From positions 1-52,024 of the forward strand of contig CAZEPJ010000029.1 of the NCBI GenBank assembly GCA_964514105.1: a DNA stretch of 52,024 nucleotides, read 5' to 3'. How positions within the stretch are numbered: position 1 is the first letter of the stretch; each line of letters starts with the position of its first letter. Below the pieces are notes generated by a model, which did no database searches, was not told the origin of the DNA, and saw only the letters and a program-made list of their open reading frames with translations. The position numbers and the translations under genes were made by a program. Positions 40,244 to 49,467 of the stretch are shown here, one piece after another. The DNA comes from CAZEPJ01 sp964514105. Its GTDB lineage: Bacteria > Desulfobacterota > Desulfocorpusculales > Desulfocorpusculum.

Positions 40244-41130
40244 GGGCCGGGCCCTCCCTTGGGCAGGAATTGGGGAAGTTTGCGAATGGGCTTCAACCAG
40301 ACGGTCCAGGGGTACGGTCTGAGCCCGTTGATCCGCCACGCCCTTTGGTCCATCCGGTTGGCCAGGAGGCGGGCCCTCAGGCGGCCATTGCTCAGGCCCC
40401 CGGTTCGCATCCGCACGAGGACCTCGGGGATGTACGCCGCATCCGCTCGGTGCTTGAGCAGCGCCCGCAACATGAACTCGTAGTCCGCGGCGCTTCCCAG
40501 CGTGGGGTCGAACCCACCCACGGCCTCGTACAGCCTCCGTCGAACGAAGAAGGTGGGATGGGGGGGCATCCAGCCCCACCGGAAGGCCTCCCTCCGAAAC
40601 GGGCCCGCCTTCCACCGGCGCACCACACGGGCCGGAGGCCTCGACTGTACGTACTCCAGATCGCCGTAGCAGGTCTCGGCCCGCCCCGTCTCGAACACCC
40701 GTGAGACGGCCTCCAGGACCCCCTCGTGGGCGTACACGTCGTCCGCATTAAGTATGCCCACCACTTCCCCCCGGGCCAGGGCAACGCCCTTGTTCATGGC
40801 CTCGTACGGGCCCCCATCCCGCTCCGAGACCCAGCGCACCGCCGACGGCTCCTGGGTGCATGCCGCGCCCCTGGCGTGTGCCCGCACGATCTCCAGCGTA
40901 TTGTCGGCAGAGGCCCCGTCCACGATGATGTGCTCGACCCGCCCCGGGGCGATCCGCTGCCGGCTCACGCTCTCCAGGCAGTCACGGATGGTGGCCGCAC
41001 CGTCTCGGACCGGGGTGACGACGGAGATGAACGGCCATCCTGCAGGGCGGCCCTCCCGCGGTCGGGCATCGGGGAGCTGATGGGCGAAAGGCGTGCTCAC
41101 CGAGGGGAGCGGCCCCGCAAAGAGGCCCAT
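40240..41130 (-). CDS. family 2 glycosyltransferase
   Basis: GT-A fold glycosyltransferase of 296 residues, cytoplasmic. ISVVTPVRDGAATIRDCLESV near residue 35, IIVDGASADNT, GPYEAMNKGVALARGEVVGILNADD (the DxD-like metal site) and GGFDPTLGSAADYEFMLRAL are diagnostic. Similar to WcaA/colanic-acid type transferases. Its start directly follows the carbamoyltransferase stop (no gap), and its stop overlaps the WecA-like start, so the three are one transcript. Confidence 0.9.
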   Translation of the reverse strand: MGLFAGPLPSVSTPFAHQLPDARPREGRPAGWPFISVVTPVRDGAATIRDCLESVSRQRIAPGRVEHIIVDGASADNTLEIVRAHARGAACTQEPSAVRWVSERDGGPYEAMNKGVALARGEVVGILNADDVYAHEGVLEAVSRVFETGRAETCYGDLEYVQSRPPARVVRRWKAGPFRREAFRWGWMPPHPTFFVRRRLYEAVGGFDPTLGSAADYEFMLRALLKHRADAAYIPEVLVRMRTGGLSNGRLRARLLANRMDQRAWRINGLRPYPWTVWLKPIRKLPQFLPKGGPGP

Positions 41131-42918
41131 TCAGAGGCCAATGGGGCCCCGCAGGGGGCCGTCTTTCCCCCTTCTGCGGACCAGGTACGGCCCCATGACC
41201 AACACGTCCATGTTCGTCCGCAGGAAGCAGTCCAGGGCCTCTTCGGGGCGGCACACGATGGGCTCATTCTCGTTGAAGCTGGTGTTGAGCACCACCGGCA
41301 CGCCCGTGATCCGGTCGAAGGCATGTATGAGCTTCCAGTACAGGGGGTTGTCCTCCCGACGGACGGTCTGGAGGCGCCCGGTACCGTCCACGTGCGTCAC
41401 GGCAGGGATGAGGGCCCTTTTCCCCGGCCGGATGGGGTAGACCTTGATCATGAAGGGGTCCGGGTAGTCCTTCTCGAAGTACTCCCCGACGCGCTCCAGC
41501 AGGATGGAAGGGGCAAAGGGCCGAAACCGTTCCCGCCTCTTGATCCTCGCGTTGAGGACGTCCTTCATCTCGGCACGTCGGGGGTCCACCACGATGCTCC
41601 GGTTCCCCAACGCCCGGGGTCCCCACTCCATCCGGCCTTGGAACCACCCCACGACCTTTCCGTCCGCGATCTCTTTGGCGGTCCGTCGGCACAGATCGTC
41701 CTCGTCCCTGATCTTCTCCACCGTGCAGTCCAGTCTTCCAAGATCCGCGCTCTTGGCGTCCAGGGCCTCCCCCAGGTCCGCCTCGCTGTACTGCGGCCCC
41801 CAGTACGCCCGTTCCATGACACCCCCCCTGGGGTTCCCCAGCACTTGATTCCACACATGGTACGCCGCGCCCAGCGCGCCTCCGGCGTCCCCGGCCGCCG
41901 CCTGGATGTAAACCTCCTCGAAAGGGCTCCGGTCGAAGATCTTCCCGTTGGCCACGCTGTTCATGGCGCACCCGCCGGCCAGGCACAGGGTGCGAAGTCC
42001 GGTGCGTTCGTGAACGTGGTTCAGCAGATGGAAGAAGGCCTCTTCGTACATGGCCTGAAGGGACGCCGCCGTCTCCTCGTGGGCCTTTTCAATGGGATCA
42101 TGTTCCTTTCGGGCCGGACCCAACAGGCGTTCCATCTCGGGAGAGTAAACAGGCCCCATCTTTGGCTCGCCGCCCTCCCAGGTCATGCCCACGCCCTGGG
42201 AGTGATGGATGAAAAAGGGCAGTTCCAGTCGAAAACCGCCGTTGTCGACCAGGCGGACCACCCGGCGCATCCGGTGCAGTCTCCCAGGCTCGGCAAAAGC
42301 CGCCAGCCCCATCACCTTGTACTCGTCCCCGTACCTGGGAAAACCCAGAAGCTGGGTGAGGGCCAGGTAGAAGAGCCCCAGAGAGTGGGGGAAGTACACC
42401 CTGTGGCTCACCGCGACCCGGCTCCCTTCCCCCACCCCCCACATGGCGCCCACGAAATCCCCGAAGCCGTCCACCGAGACCACAGCGGCCCTGTCGAAGG
42501 GCGATACGAGAAACGCGCTTGCCAGATGCGCCACGTGGTGCTCCACCTGGTGGATTCTCGCCCGGAGTTCCTGTGGCTCGATTCCGAATTCGCTGCTCAG
42601 GGCCTCCCGGATGTCCCGGATCCTGGAGGCGTTCTTCAATCGGTCTTTCACGAGGCCCAAAGAAGGATGGTTGCGGAAGGCGAACAGTCCCTTTTGAAGC
42701 AAGTTCGCACTGGGGTTCCGGTTCACTGCGATGTGGTCAATCTCCCCGAGCCCCACACGGCCTTCGCCAAGGCAATAGCGGATGGCCTCCGAGGGAAACC
42801 CGGCCCAGTGCTTGATCCGGCGAAACCGCTCCTCCTCCGCGGCCGCCACCATCGCGCCGTCCTGGATCAGGCAGGCCGAGCTATCCCCGTGGTACGCGTT
42901 TATGCCGAGGATGTACGT
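41131..42918 (-). CDS. NodU/CmcH-family carbamoyltransferase, non-standard start
   Basis: Transfers a carbamoyl group to a sugar hydroxyl, decorating a glycan. About 595 residues: N-terminal ASKHA domain with HQVEHHVAHLASAF and VSVDGFGD, LAGGCAMNSVANG, and a YrdC-related C-terminal domain (GRMEWGPRALGNRSI, FRPFAPSIL, VLNTSFNENEPIV). Homology begins at YILGINAYHGDSSACL, 22 codons before the first ATG (42852), yet no ATG, GTG or TTG is in frame there; ACG at 42918 is best placed, six bases after GAGGGG. If a standard start is required, the CDS is 41131-42852 with a truncated N-terminus. Confidence 0.8.
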   Translation of the reverse strand, partial: TYILGINAYHGDSSACLIQDGAMVAAAEEERFRRIKHWAGFPSEAIRYCLGEGRVGLGEIDHIAVNRNPSANLLQKGLFAFRNHPSLGLVKDRLKNASRIRDIREALSSEFGIEPQELRARIHQVEHHVAHLASAFLVSPFDRAAVVSVDGFGDFVGAMWGVGEGSRVAVSHRVYFPHSLGLFYLALTQLLGFPRYGDEYKVMGLAAFAEPGRLHRMRRVVRLVDNGGFRLELPFFIHHSQGVGMTWEGGEPKMGPVYSPEMERLLGPARKEHDPIEKAHEETAASLQAMYEEAFFHLLNHVHERTGLRTLCLAGGCAMNSVANGKIFDRSPFEEVYIQAAAGDAGGALGAAYHVWNQVLGNPRGGVMERAYWGPQYSEADLGEALDAKSADLGRLDCTVEKIRDEDDLCRRTAKEIADGKVVGWFQGRMEWGPRALGNRSIVVDPRRAEMKDVLNARIKRRERFRPFAPSILLERVGEYFEKDYPDPFMIKVYPIRPGKRALIPAVTHVDGTGRLQTVRREDNPLYWKLIHAFDRITGVPVVLNTSFNENEPIVCRPEEALDCFLRTNMDVLVMGPYLVRRRGKDGPLRGPIGL

Positions 42919-43197
42919 GGAGATCCCCTCACCCCTTTTCGCACGGGAATCGCACCCGCGCCGGCGAAAGATCCCCGCTTTCCGGACATCGCGAGAACTT
43001 GCCCTGTCCCCCTTGGGCCGCTTCCATCTCTATTCCACCCTTTGTTTCCGAGGTATGGAGGTCTGGATCGCTTTTCACGGCGAGCGGGGGCGATGCTTTC
43101 CCGACTTAGAAATCGCGTCAGGCTGATCCAGAATCGGTCCCCGGGAGCCGGAGCCCCGGGCGGTGGGAATCGTCCTGGAGGATCGGAGGCGGAATTG

Positions 43198-43224
43198 TCC
43201 AAAACGTCCTTGAGACGAAATGGG
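43198..43224 (+). repeat. 27-base dispersed repeat, copy 3
   Basis: Contains AAAACGTCCT then TGAGACGAAATGGG. Three or four differences from copy 2, all in the first half. The 396-base gap 42919-43314 holds this repeat and a CCCGGG-armed hairpin near 43141-43160; an open frame across the gap has no recognisable protein features. Confidence 0.7.
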
Positions 43225-43314
43225 TAACAGGTTGTGAAGCGAAGCGGGGCAAGGAAAGCCGAAGAGGCATTCAAGAAAACGACGAGGCTTCGTCAGGACG
43301 TGTCACGGCATCAC

Positions 43315-43824
43315 TCACCCATCGCAAGGCGGAGGGCCGAGTATCTCGTAAATGGCCTGCTCCACGAGTCTGATCATACGCGTGGGCGCAGGGGGCGCGG
43401 GCTGGGCGCTTCGCCGCCTTGCCTCCTCAATGGCACAAGGAAGATCTTCAGGTTCATACGCCGGAATCACGCGGCCCTCCTTGGCCAGGGCCTGGACCAA
43501 CTCCATCTGATGGTCGTCGACGATCTCTCGGTGCTTTCGCCGCCTCGGCATCACGACCGGCGCCTTGCCGGACTGTAGAATCTGTATGATGGTCCCAGCT
43601 CCTCCATGAGAGATGACCATCTCTGCCTCTCGAACCAGGCGGAGAAACTCGCGGGTTGGGAAGAAAGGTTGAGACTGGCAATTGGGCGGGCCAGACCAGT
43701 TGTTGTTGCCCGATTGGACCACGATGTGTTCTCCCCTCAAGCATCCGTTGATAGCCACATCCTCCACGACCCGCAGGAGGCGCAGGAACCCTTGTGTCGC
43801 ATTGCCAACAGTCACGAAAACCAC
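43315..43824 (-). CDS. PssE/Alg13-like glycosyltransferase catalytic half
   Basis: GT28 C-terminal-domain protein of 169 residues, starting VFVTVGNATQGFLRLLRVVE from GTG 43824, with the UDP-sugar binding block MVISHGGAGTIIQILQSGKAPVVMPR near residues 70-95. Such proteins work only together with a membrane-anchored Alg14/PssD partner, encoded immediately upstream. The second sugar of the repeat unit (glucuronic acid or hexose) is a usual donor, not provable here. Confidence 0.85.
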   Translation of the reverse strand: MVFVTVGNATQGFLRLLRVVEDVAINGCLRGEHIVVQSGNNNWSGPPNCQSQPFFPTREFLRLVREAEMVISHGGAGTIIQILQSGKAPVVMPRRRKHREIVDDHQMELVQALAKEGRVIPAYEPEDLPCAIEEARRRSAQPAPPAPTRMIRLVEQAIYEILGPPPCDG

Positions 43825-43845
43825 GCTCTGGATTACCCCCCTCCA

Positions 43846-44304
43846 TCAAACGATGGGTCCTGCATACGAACCCCTTGGGAAGAAACTCGCTAGAGATCTC
43901 CACTGGTAAAAGAAACGCGACGCCAGGCGGTACATGATGCGGCCGGTCAGGGAAGGTGCGGACACCCTTGTCACGGTCTCGATGAAGAGGGTGGGGATGT
44001 CCAGCGCCTTCCCCACCAGCGCGAAGGGCACAGCAGGACCCGCCCCTGTGCTCAGAATCAGCCCGGGTCGCTCTTTTCTCAGTATTCGCCACGCTTCAAT
44101 CAGGTTCACAAGAAACAAGGGATCCCTTTCGGAGTGCGTGATGAAATGCGTCTTCCCGACCATGTCCTCAGGAAGGCCAACGCGATCGTTCAGGACGTAG
44201 AAATGATCGTATCTCCAACAAATACCCTGCAATGCCCGGACTTCTGTCAGATGTCCCCCACATGAGGAAACGATACAGATCTTTTTCAGCTTCAAGAATC
44301 TCAC
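43846..44304 (-). CDS. PssD/Alg14-like glycosyltransferase anchor half
   Basis: Oligosaccharide biosynthesis Alg14-like protein of 152 residues. KKICIVSSCGGHLTEVRAL is the typical N-terminus, followed by THSERDPLFLVNLIEAWRILRKERPGLILSTGAGPAVPFALVGK and the conserved ETVTRVSAPSLTGR block. It recruits the PssE/Alg13-like partner to the membrane. GTG 44304 overlaps the upstream gene's stop by four bases. Confidence 0.87.
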   Translation of the reverse strand: MRFLKLKKICIVSSCGGHLTEVRALQGICWRYDHFYVLNDRVGLPEDMVGKTHFITHSERDPLFLVNLIEAWRILRKERPGLILSTGAGPAVPFALVGKALDIPTLFIETVTRVSAPSLTGRIMYRLASRFFYQWRSLASFFPRGSYAGPIV

Positions 44305-45515
44305 ATCACATTGGAACGCTGGCGGGCCCGAGATTCATCCATCACCCTTTCATAAAGCCCGATCATCCGTTTGGCGACCGAGCCCCACGAGAAGTCCCTC
44401 GCCATCCATGCCCTGCCCCTCTCTCCCATTGCTCGTCGCTCCTCAGGGCTGAGATCGATCAGTTTCCTCATTCCTTCCGCGAGCGCTTCCACGCAATCGT
44501 CCACCCAAAAGCCACAACGTTCCCTCTCCAATCCCGACCAGGGTGCCGTCTTCGTGACCACACACGGTGTCCCATGAGCCAAAGCCTCGGCCACGCTCAT
44601 GCCAAAACTCTCAGACTTGGAAGCGAGCACCAGTCCCTGTGCCGCGGTCAACAGGCCTTCTTTCTCTGCTCCGGAGACATGTCCAATGAAGCAAACCTGT
44701 TCGCCGAGTCCTTGCTCCAGGGCTATTCTTCGCAAGGCGACCAGATAGGCCTCCTCCCCCGTGCCAGCAACCACGAGTCTAGCTGGCCGTCTCCTCGTCA
44801 CAACGCCGAAGGCGTGAATGATTCTCTCGACCTGCTTAAAAGGATGAATTCGCCCAAGATAGGCGATATACGGCAATCCATCCTGGGCAGGAGATGCCTT
44901 GGGACGGGCACTGCAAGTATCGGGTATCCCGACCCCGTTGGGGATGACAACGATGGAGGCCCCTGGCAACATGGCGTTGACAGCATCCGCCTCCTCTTGA
45001 GAAGTCGCGTGAAACACGCTGACCCTCCCCAACGCCCAGGAACCAACCAGCAACTGCCACCCGGTCTTTCTGTGGCTCCTCCATCTCCTGGCGCTCTCCA
45101 GGAGACTACCCCTGACGGATAGCACCAGAGGGACCCCGCTCCCCATGCACAGCATCACTGTCCAAGGAAAGATCCAATCGAACAGACCGGTTAGATGCAC
45201 GACGCTGGTGCGGCCCAACACCTTTCCCATGGTGGCCGCCAACCGCGTCGAAATGATGGTCTTCCCTATCCGATCTCCGTAGTACACCCAGTACCCCCGA
45301 TCGTTAATCCATCCGCGATATCTAGGGGGAAGATCCTTCTCTCCATTGGCGCAGGTAGTCAGCACACTCAATCGTCTTCCGTTGTCCCAGAGGTGATTGC
45401 ATAGCTCATAGGTGGACCGTATCGGCCCGCCGTAGTAGGTTGCGGGGAAGAAAGCGCCAATGACGTGCGCTATTTCGCCAGCTTTCGAGCGATCCACAAC
45501 CCGGTGTGGCCACAT
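44301..45515 (-). CDS. family 4 glycosyltransferase
   Basis: GT-B glycosyltransferase of 404 residues. N-terminal domain with HVIGAFFPATYYGGPIRSTYELC; C-terminal GT4 domain with VVIPNGVG, PYIAYLGRIHPFKQVERIIHAF, LVVAGTG and the catalytic ESFGMSVAEALAHGTPCVVT motif. It likely adds a hexose to the lipid-linked repeat unit. The ATG overlaps the preceding methyltransferase by 46 bases; GTG 45497 is another possible start. Confidence 0.88.
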   Translation of the reverse strand: MWPHRVVDRSKAGEIAHVIGAFFPATYYGGPIRSTYELCNHLWDNGRRLSVLTTCANGEKDLPPRYRGWINDRGYWVYYGDRIGKTIISTRLAATMGKVLGRTSVVHLTGLFDWIFPWTVMLCMGSGVPLVLSVRGSLLESARRWRSHRKTGWQLLVGSWALGRVSVFHATSQEEADAVNAMLPGASIVVIPNGVGIPDTCSARPKASPAQDGLPYIAYLGRIHPFKQVERIIHAFGVVTRRRPARLVVAGTGEEAYLVALRRIALEQGLGEQVCFIGHVSGAEKEGLLTAAQGLVLASKSESFGMSVAEALAHGTPCVVTKTAPWSGLERERCGFWVDDCVEALAEGMRKLIDLSPEERRAMGERGRAWMARDFSWGSVAKRMIGLYERVMDESRARQRSNVM

Positions 45516-46345
45516 GGGATCTTTCGATCATCAAGGTTCACGACTCGATGGATGGCTCTCGTGGTCATCGCGACGAGGTCAACGAATACCGACTTCGCAA
45601 ACCTCCGGTAGGTGCTCCGCTCGAACCGGAGATCCTCGAAAACAATCTCAAACCCTGCCTTGCACAACAGCAACTCCATGGATCCCTTGGTGAAAACCCA
45701 TAGATGCTGGGGTGCATCAAACCATTGGACATTGCCTCGAATCATCCTCGAAAGGCGGTCGTCGGTCACGCCCGTATCCACTGCGAGAATTCCACCGGGT
45801 TTCAGCACCGCGGCGATGGAGGACACGACAACTTCTGGGTTCGTGACATGTTCCAGGGTGGCCCACATGGTCACGCAATCCATAGTCGCAGTCTCTATGT
45901 TGGACGGCAGATCCGCCGGGTTGCCAATCCACTCGCTCGATGCACCAAACCTCCTACGTGCTATTCTCAGCGCTCCTTCGGAAACGTCGCATCCCCATTT
46001 CCTCACCGGATATCGGTCCAGTATCTCCAGGAAGTGACCGTAGGCACAACCATAGTCCAAGACGCGCAGGCCAACACGCCCAAAGTCAACATACCGAGCA
46101 AGAATCTGAGACTTGGATCGCAAATCTCTCTCCAGTCTCTTCTTCCAGGCATCGTACGAGCGGTCAATGCCTCCGTAATTGCCGTGCATGATCTCGTAGT
46201 ATTTCCCCAGCACCTCGGCATTCGGCTGAGGCCAGAGGAAATAGACGCCGCATCCTCCACATCGGTAATAGCAGCCATTCGAAACCAAGCGATACGCATC
46301 ATACGAACTCTCACAAATCAAACATGTGGCTTCCGGCCTGATCAT
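45470..46345 (-). CDS. SAM methyltransferase with N-terminal zinc-finger-like cysteines
   Basis: Class I methyltransferase of 291 residues (Methyltransf_23 type). Four cysteines, CLICESSYDAY and CGGCGVYFLWPQP, form a likely zinc-binding knuckle at the N-terminus, a common design in sugar and lipid methyltransferases of polysaccharide loci. SAM loop: RVLDYGCAYGHFLEI; then WATLEHVTNPE and LKPGGILAVDTG. ATG 46345 follows GGCGGAG; the open frame extends 14 codons further. Confidence 0.82.
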   Translation of the reverse strand: MIRPEATCLICESSYDAYRLVSNGCYYRCGGCGVYFLWPQPNAEVLGKYYEIMHGNYGGIDRSYDAWKKRLERDLRSKSQILARYVDFGRVGLRVLDYGCAYGHFLEILDRYPVRKWGCDVSEGALRIARRRFGASSEWIGNPADLPSNIETATMDCVTMWATLEHVTNPEVVVSSIAAVLKPGGILAVDTGVTDDRLSRMIRGNVQWFDAPQHLWVFTKGSMELLLCKAGFEIVFEDLRFERSTYRRFAKSVFVDLVAMTTRAIHRVVNLDDRKIPCGHTGLWIARKLAK

Positions 46346-46450
46346 CTCCGCCCCCACCAAGACCTCTCGTCGGCTCGCCGGTCGCAATCCCTCGGGTTTG
46401 GTCGAGGCACTAAAGGATTCATGCCACCGGGTTCAAGCTTCCCGCCCATG

Positions 46451-47161
46451 TCAGCATCTTCCCGCGTGCGGAGGGCATGGCCGCGAAGTCGCTGACCATG
46501 CCCCCGACGGCATCGGTTCCCGCGTTCCTAACCGGCAGGATACGATACCTCGCATTTCGAAACTGCTTGAGAAAAGGGCGTATTCTCCCAACCCAACTCC
46601 CTCAGACTGGGTGGGATCCGACAGGTGCTCAAAGACCACGATAGGGGAATACCGTTCCATGAGACCCTCGGCACCTCGCAGCACGTCGAGCCCCGTGCCC
46701 TCCACGTCCACCTTCAGCACATCCATGCGCGGCCAGTTCCCGATCGCATCGTCCAGCCGAACGATCTCAACCGGTATCGGACGGCCTGTCCCCGTCGGCT
46801 GGAGCGACGATGTATCGCCGCAATCCCTCACCCATAGAATCCCCGTGCCGGGCGACGCCCCAACGGCAACTGGGAAAATGGATACCTGCGGGGAATCCCG
46901 CAGGTTGAGGCCGAGCAGGCGGAACGCGTTTGGCATCGGTTCGAAAGCCGCGACGCGACCTTCCATCCCCACCAGTCTGCTGGCCTTTCGGACGTAAAAA
47001 CCCACATTCGCCCCCACGTCGACGTGCGCTCCACCCGGACGCAATGTCCTTTCGAGGAGTTGCAGGACACCGCGACCGTGCGGTAGATCACGGTGGAGGA
47101 AACAGCCCATACACATACTCTCTCTCAGGTCTAGATGGATTCGGTCGCCGTCGACCAGCAC
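46451..47161 (-). CDS. FkbM-family methyltransferase
   Basis: O-methyltransferase of 236 residues. HVDVGANVGFYVRKASRLVG (about 46-65), RVAAFEPMPNAFRLL and MDVLKVDVEGTGLDVLRGAEGLM are the FkbM signatures. The start is GTG 47161 (CGAGG just upstream); the frame remains open further upstream, so the N-terminus is uncertain. It probably methylates a sugar in the polysaccharide. Confidence 0.8.
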   Translation of the reverse strand: MLVDGDRIHLDLRESMCMGCFLHRDLPHGRGVLQLLERTLRPGGAHVDVGANVGFYVRKASRLVGMEGRVAAFEPMPNAFRLLGLNLRDSPQVSIFPVAVGASPGTGILWVRDCGDTSSLQPTGTGRPIPVEIVRLDDAIGNWPRMDVLKVDVEGTGLDVLRGAEGLMERYSPIVVFEHLSDPTQSEGVGLGEYALFSSSFEMRGIVSCRLGTREPMPSGAWSATSRPCPPHAGRC

Positions 47162-47288
47162 AGCCTCGCATGAGCGCAGACGCGGGCAACACTCTTCCCG
47201 CCAAACGCACGAGACGACTGTGCCCGCGGGGGATAACCGTTCGACGCAACAGAACCATGAGAGATTGGAACGAGGGTTCCAAGTGTCC

Positions 47289-48581
47289 CTACCCCGCGCC
47301 CCCCATCAATGCTCGCCTCTTCACGAACCAGTAAAGCAGCAACCCTCCCGCGGTGGGCACGTAACCCATGTAGCGAACCAACACATACGCCGTGACGCTC
47401 GATGAGACCGCCAGTACGCAAAGACCTCCGACGGCCACGAAGAGATCGCCGAGGCTCTTGGCTATCAGGACATCCGATCTCCCGATGGCGTATAGCGCGC
47501 CCACGTACGGTGCCGTCAGCACGTTACATGCACTCCCGACCATGATGGTGAAGACAAATACCAGAAAAGGCATCTCGGCGATCCCGTAATAAGGAATGGC
47601 CCAGATGCAAGCGGCCATCAAACCTACACCCAGTGTCACAAATGCGAGTAGGTGGTTTGCCTGGCTCCCGTGGCGCAAGATCAGAAGGCGCTCTGCCGCG
47701 GACTTGCCCCCCATGCGCGGCGAGAGCAACGCGACCATGGGCTCCGAGAGTGCCGCCGGCAGGGCCGTGACAATCGCCGATAGCCTCACTGCAATGTCGT
47801 AGGACGCCACGGAGGCTGTGCCTGCCGCCCCGAGCATCATCGCTCTTTCAACGCCGGGCAGCAAAGCGCTCTGGGCGCGGCCGATTTGCTCGGGGAAAGC
47901 CGAGCGAAAGAGCCTTCTCCACTCTGTGGCGCGTGCACGCTCGCCGGACTCCCTCTCCGCCTGCACATACCTCTCGGACGATATTCCCAGCCAGAGATAA
48001 ACCACTGATCCCATGAACTGCGCGAGAAAGAGGGTAACCATTGTCAACCGATCGGACGCGAAGAACAGACCCGTGCAGGCCAGATATGTGGCAAGGTACA
48101 AACCCCTGTACAGGTTGGCAGTCGCGATCTTCCCCATGACCCTCACCCGCAACAGGCCGATCTCCGTGATCATGACGATCACATTGGCCCCCCCTCCCAT
48201 GACCACCGACAATGCGACGCTGGATCTCGGAACCGAGGGAACCGCGACGAGAACCGCCGTGCATAGCACTGCCACGGCTCCCAAGCCACCAACAACTGTC
48301 TGGACGCGTCGCGTGACCCCGCGAGCTGCCCAAACTCGGCCCTGGGCATACAGGCTTCCGATCTCACGCGTGAGCCCGGGCATCAGCCCAAAGTCGAAAA
48401 CGGTCGGGATCAAACAAGCGCCCAGGAGCAGAGCGTAAAGCCCGTAGTTCTCCACTCCAATCGAATGAAGGGCCATCTTGGGAAGAAGCAGCGTGTTCAA
48501 TAGGCCCGCAACCAGAACACCGAAGCTGCTGGCGTTAACGGTCAGCAGGTCTTGACGTGTCAATCGGTTTTCAACGCGCAA
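47289..48581 (-). CDS. polysaccharide flippase-like membrane protein (Wzx/MOP family)
   Basis: Integral membrane protein of 430 residues with about twelve hydrophobic segments, in the layout of MOP-superfamily O-antigen flippases: an N-terminal VNASSFGVLVAGLLNTLLLP segment, GVENYGLYALLLGACLIPTVFDFGL with the conserved FDFGL-type motif, and C-terminal paired helices. It would move the lipid-linked repeat unit across the membrane. The start is TTG 48581, ten bases inside the end of the upstream gene, so translation is coupled. Confidence 0.8.
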   Translation of the reverse strand: MRVENRLTRQDLLTVNASSFGVLVAGLLNTLLLPKMALHSIGVENYGLYALLLGACLIPTVFDFGLMPGLTREIGSLYAQGRVWAARGVTRRVQTVVGGLGAVAVLCTAVLVAVPSVPRSSVALSVVMGGGANVIVMITEIGLLRVRVMGKIATANLYRGLYLATYLACTGLFFASDRLTMVTLFLAQFMGSVVYLWLGISSERYVQAERESGERARATEWRRLFRSAFPEQIGRAQSALLPGVERAMMLGAAGTASVASYDIAVRLSAIVTALPAALSEPMVALLSPRMGGKSAAERLLILRHGSQANHLLAFVTLGVGLMAACIWAIPYYGIAEMPFLVFVFTIMVGSACNVLTAPYVGALYAIGRSDVLIAKSLGDLFVAVGGLCVLAVSSSVTAYVLVRYMGYVPTAGGLLLYWFVKRRALMGGAG

Positions 48582-49467
48582 TGCTTGCTCTTCGCATCGC
48601 GGCGGCGATGCCTCGAAGCAACGCCAGGCTTACGGCTGCTCTTCCCTGAGCCACCTTCAATATCGCCGTCGTCAGAATTCTTGCAACGACCAGCGCCCTC
48701 ATCCATCTGGGCTGCACATAGCGCAAGGAAAGGTAGGACCAGTTTCGTGCCGAGTATGAAGCAGCCGCGGCGGGGACTCTTGCCGTGCTTCTGCCGCCCT
48801 TGTGAAGAGCCAGCGCGCGAGCTACATACAAGGTCTGCCAACCTTTCTCCTTGCATCTCAGGCTGAGCTCTGATTCATCCGTGGTGAGAAAAAGCCATGG
48901 GTCGAAGATGGTCGGCCAGAAACTCCGCACCACCTCACCGTCCATCAGCATGACGCAGCCGAGAACGCCGTCGCACAATACATCCTGTGCGGGGTAGGAC
49001 ACCCTGGTTCTCCCCCGCAACAGGTCAATGGCGACGGCCCCACCATTTGACACGGACGGTTTATCATGAAAACGGACGTTCCCCCCTACAAGCCGCACCT
49101 CCTTGTCACGGTTGCACTCCAAGGCAGAAACGAGGGTCCCCAGCGCGCCCTCCAGAAGCACCACATCGTTGTCGAGACGGAGATAGTCGTCGAAATCGGG
49201 GCCAGCCGCCTGGATGGCTTGGTTATACGCCCGCGGGACGCCAACGTTGTTCTCATTCCGGATCAATCGGACCGGAAGGTCCCCTGAGATGCTTCCAAGC
49301 CCTTTCTGCAGGATTGCAAGCTCCTCGGGAGTCGATCCATTGTCAATCACAAATGCCTCCATGCGGAATGACTCGGATACTTCCTTCACGAGGGAGTCCA
49401 AGAGCTCGAGGGTATCCCCGCTTCCATTCCAGTTGATGACCAGGCTGGCGGTTCGCCGCGCTCTCAC
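48571..49467 (-). CDS. family 2 glycosyltransferase (rhamnosyltransferase-like)
   Basis: GT-A enzyme of 298 residues. VINWNGSGDTLELLDSL, FVIDNGSTPEEL, NVGVPRAYNQAI and YLRLDNDVVLLEGAL (DxD-type) are present, followed by GVLGCVMLMDGEVV and FLTTDESELSLRCKEKGW, the pattern of WbbL/GT2_RfbF-like rhamnosyltransferases. The GTG start overlaps the previous stop (GTGA). Confidence 0.87.
   Translation of the reverse strand: MRARRTASLVINWNGSGDTLELLDSLVKEVSESFRMEAFVIDNGSTPEELAILQKGLGSISGDLPVRLIRNENNVGVPRAYNQAIQAAGPDFDDYLRLDNDVVLLEGALGTLVSALECNRDKEVRLVGGNVRFHDKPSVSNGGAVAIDLLRGRTRVSYPAQDVLCDGVLGCVMLMDGEVVRSFWPTIFDPWLFLTTDESELSLRCKEKGWQTLYVARALALHKGGRSTARVPAAAASYSARNWSYLSLRYVQPRWMRALVVARILTTAILKVAQGRAAVSLALLRGIAAAMRRASIAR

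Noticed and set aside
42900..43274. Small minus-strand frame in the gap upstream of the carbamoyltransferase
   Set aside because: No recognisable motif, low-complexity composition, and it covers a dispersed repeat; its overlap with the carbamoyltransferase N-terminus is in another frame.
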